This document shows positions 5,080 to 6,045 of a DNA stretch of 6,045 bases, one piece after another. Position 1 is the stretch's first letter. Each line of letters starts with the position of its first letter. Source of the DNA: Methylococcaceae bacterium NSP1-1 (GTDB taxonomy: Bacteria; Pseudomonadota; Gammaproteobacteria; Methylococcales; Methylomonadaceae); contig NQJG01000052.1 of NCBI GenBank assembly GCA_002256465.1, positions 1 to 6,045 on the forward strand, read 5' to 3'. The translations under genes were made by a program, and so were the position numbers. The notes beneath the pieces are model-generated. The model saw only the letters and a list, made by a program, of their open reading frames with translations, had not been told where the DNA came from and searched no databases.

Positions 5080-5808
5080 TTAAGGCATAAACATCCCACC
5101 ATTGACATGAATGGTTTCACCGGTAATATAGCCGGCACCTGCCGAAGCAAGAAATGCAACAGCATGGGCAATTTCTTTTGCCTCGCCTAAACGAGACAAG
5201 GGAATCGATGCCAATAAGGCATTTTTAATTTCATCACTCAATTCCTTGGTCATGTCGGTATCAATAAATCCAGGCGCGACAGTATTCACTGTAATATTGC
5301 GTGAACCAACTTCTTTCGCCATTGATTTAGCAAATCCAACCATGCCCGCTTTCGCTGCTGCATAATTTGCCTGTCCTGCATTACCAGTAAAACCAACCAC
5401 GGATGAAATATTGATAATACGACCGGTTTTAGCTTTCATCATGCCACGCAACACGGCTTTGCTCATGCGAAAAACGGACGTTAAATTGGTGTCAATAATG
5501 TCATCCCATTCATCATCCTTCATCCGCATCAACAAATTATCCCGCGTAATACCTGCATTGTTGACCAATACTGTCGGCGCACCAAATTCATCATTAACCG
5601 ATTTAATCACTTCCGTGATAGATTCGACAACGGCCACATCAAGCTTGATGCCTTTACCATTTCCGCCTAAATAATCGGAAATTGACTCAGCGCCGGCAAC
5701 CGATGTCGCAGTGCCTACAACAAAAAAGCCATCCCCAGCCAATCTTTCGGCAATTGCCCTGCCAATACCACGACTGGCACCTGTTACTAAAGCTATTTGC
5801 TTAGCCAT
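5080..5808 (-). CDS. fabG: 3-oxoacyl-[acyl-carrier-protein] reductase
   Basis: FabG is a cytoplasmic short-chain dehydrogenase that reduces 3-ketoacyl-ACP to 3-hydroxyacyl-ACP with NADPH, the first reduction of each elongation cycle. The 242-residue protein has the nucleotide-binding motif TGASRGIG at 9-16 and NNAG at 83-86. The catalytic tetrad is Asn108, Ser136, Tyr149 and Lys153 (YAAAK). PGFIDTDMT at about 179-187 and the C-terminal VNGGMFMP are typical of FabG, so it is not another SDR. The ATG at 5808 lies inside the end of fabD (8-nt overlap) and has GGAG 7 nt upstream. The reading frame is intact and the length close to the E. coli enzyme (244). Confidence 0.98.
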   Translation of the reverse strand: MAKQIALVTGASRGIGRAIAERLAGDGFFVVGTATSVAGAESISDYLGGNGKGIKLDVAVVESITEVIKSVNDEFGAPTVLVNNAGITRDNLLMRMKDDEWDDIIDTNLTSVFRMSKAVLRGMMKAKTGRIINISSVVGFTGNAGQANYAAAKAGMVGFAKSMAKEVGSRNITVNTVAPGFIDTDMTKELSDEIKNALLASIPLSRLGEAKEIAHAVAFLASAGAGYITGETIHVNGGMFMP

Positions 5809-6045
5809 TGATTTGCTCCAATACTTTGTTTAAAGTCTCAGGATCATAGATAGAAAAATGTTCGGCCTCTTTAACGATACGTTTGTTCAACCCAATCAGT
5901 ACCTTGCCAGGCCCGCACTCAACAAAACGGGTCACTCCCTGATCATGCATGAACTTAATGGTATCGACCCAGCGTACTGGCTTATAGAGCTGTTCTTTTA
6001 AAGCATTACGGATCACTTCAGGCGCGCCATGCGAAGCAACATCTA
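5801..6045 (-). CDS. fabD: Malonyl-CoA:ACP transacylase, C-terminal part, truncated by window edge
   Basis: About 80 C-terminal codons are visible, with the frame open through the window edge (DVASHGAPEVIRNALKEQ and onward). The enzyme moves malonyl from CoA to ACP, supplying the FabF substrate. KEQLYKPVRW contains the Gln equivalent to E. coli Gln250, an active-site residue, and ECGPGKVLIGLNKR is the conserved C-terminal GPGKVL motif. The catalytic Ser and His lie upstream, outside the window. A GTG at 6016 is inside the coding region and is not the start. The TAA (5801-5803) overlaps the fabG start by 8 nt. Its place immediately before fabG is the standard order. Confidence 0.96.
   Translation of the reverse strand, partial: DVASHGAPEVIRNALKEQLYKPVRWVDTIKFMHDQGVTRFVECGPGKVLIGLNKRIVKEAEHFSIYDPETLNKVLEQING
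5816..5819 (-). promoter_or_regulatory. Ribosome-binding site of fabG
   Basis: GGAG on the minus strand lies 7 nt upstream of the fabG ATG at 5808, within the last codons of fabD. It supports this start and coupled translation of the fabD-fabG pair. Confidence 0.65.

Overview
The window holds a single co-oriented gene cluster on the minus strand. In transcription order (high to low coordinate) it reads fabD (3' end only) - fabG - acpP - fabF - pabC - mltG - tmk - holB (5' part only). This is the classic fatty-acid-synthesis / thymidylate-kinase neighbourhood of Gammaproteobacteria, and every protein looks like its gammaproteobacterial family. The low-to-mid GC content and intergenic style would suit a Methylococcales-type methanotroph, but that narrower placement is a weak guess. 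The DNA begins exactly at a PstI site (CTGCAG), which may only reflect cloning.

Layout. 6045-5080: the C-terminal part of malonyl-CoA:ACP transacylase (FabD), overlapping by 8 nt with 3-ketoacyl-ACP reductase (FabG). 5079-4939: a 141-nt gap with a near-consensus sigma70 promoter, a stem-loop at the predicted transcript 5' end, and a perfect 12-bp inverted repeat next to the acpP Shine-Dalgarno sequence. 4938-4708: acyl carrier protein. 4707-4517: a gap with a strong 11-bp stem-loop just after the acpP stop, plus smaller ones. 4516-3272: FabF (ketoacyl-ACP synthase II), starting at TTG with no clear ribosome-binding site. 3271-3081: a gap with a symmetric 40-bp palindrome and a 22-codon open frame. 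3080-1: pabC, mltG, tmk and holB, tightly packed with overlaps of 26, 4 and 4 nt.

How the genes work together. FabD loads malonyl groups onto ACP, FabF condenses them with acyl-ACP, and FabG reduces the ketoacyl product. PabC makes p-aminobenzoate for folate, MltG cuts nascent peptidoglycan at the inner membrane, Tmk makes dTDP for DNA, and HolB is the clamp-loader delta-prime subunit. The set couples membrane, wall, folate and DNA synthesis.

There is no sign of a new multi-gene system. The most notable signals are an 84-bp GC-rich segment inserted in frame into mltG (28 extra residues, open in four of six frames, resembling a palindromic repeat element), the structured leader and trailer around acpP, and the 40-bp palindrome with a possible gene remnant between fabF and pabC.
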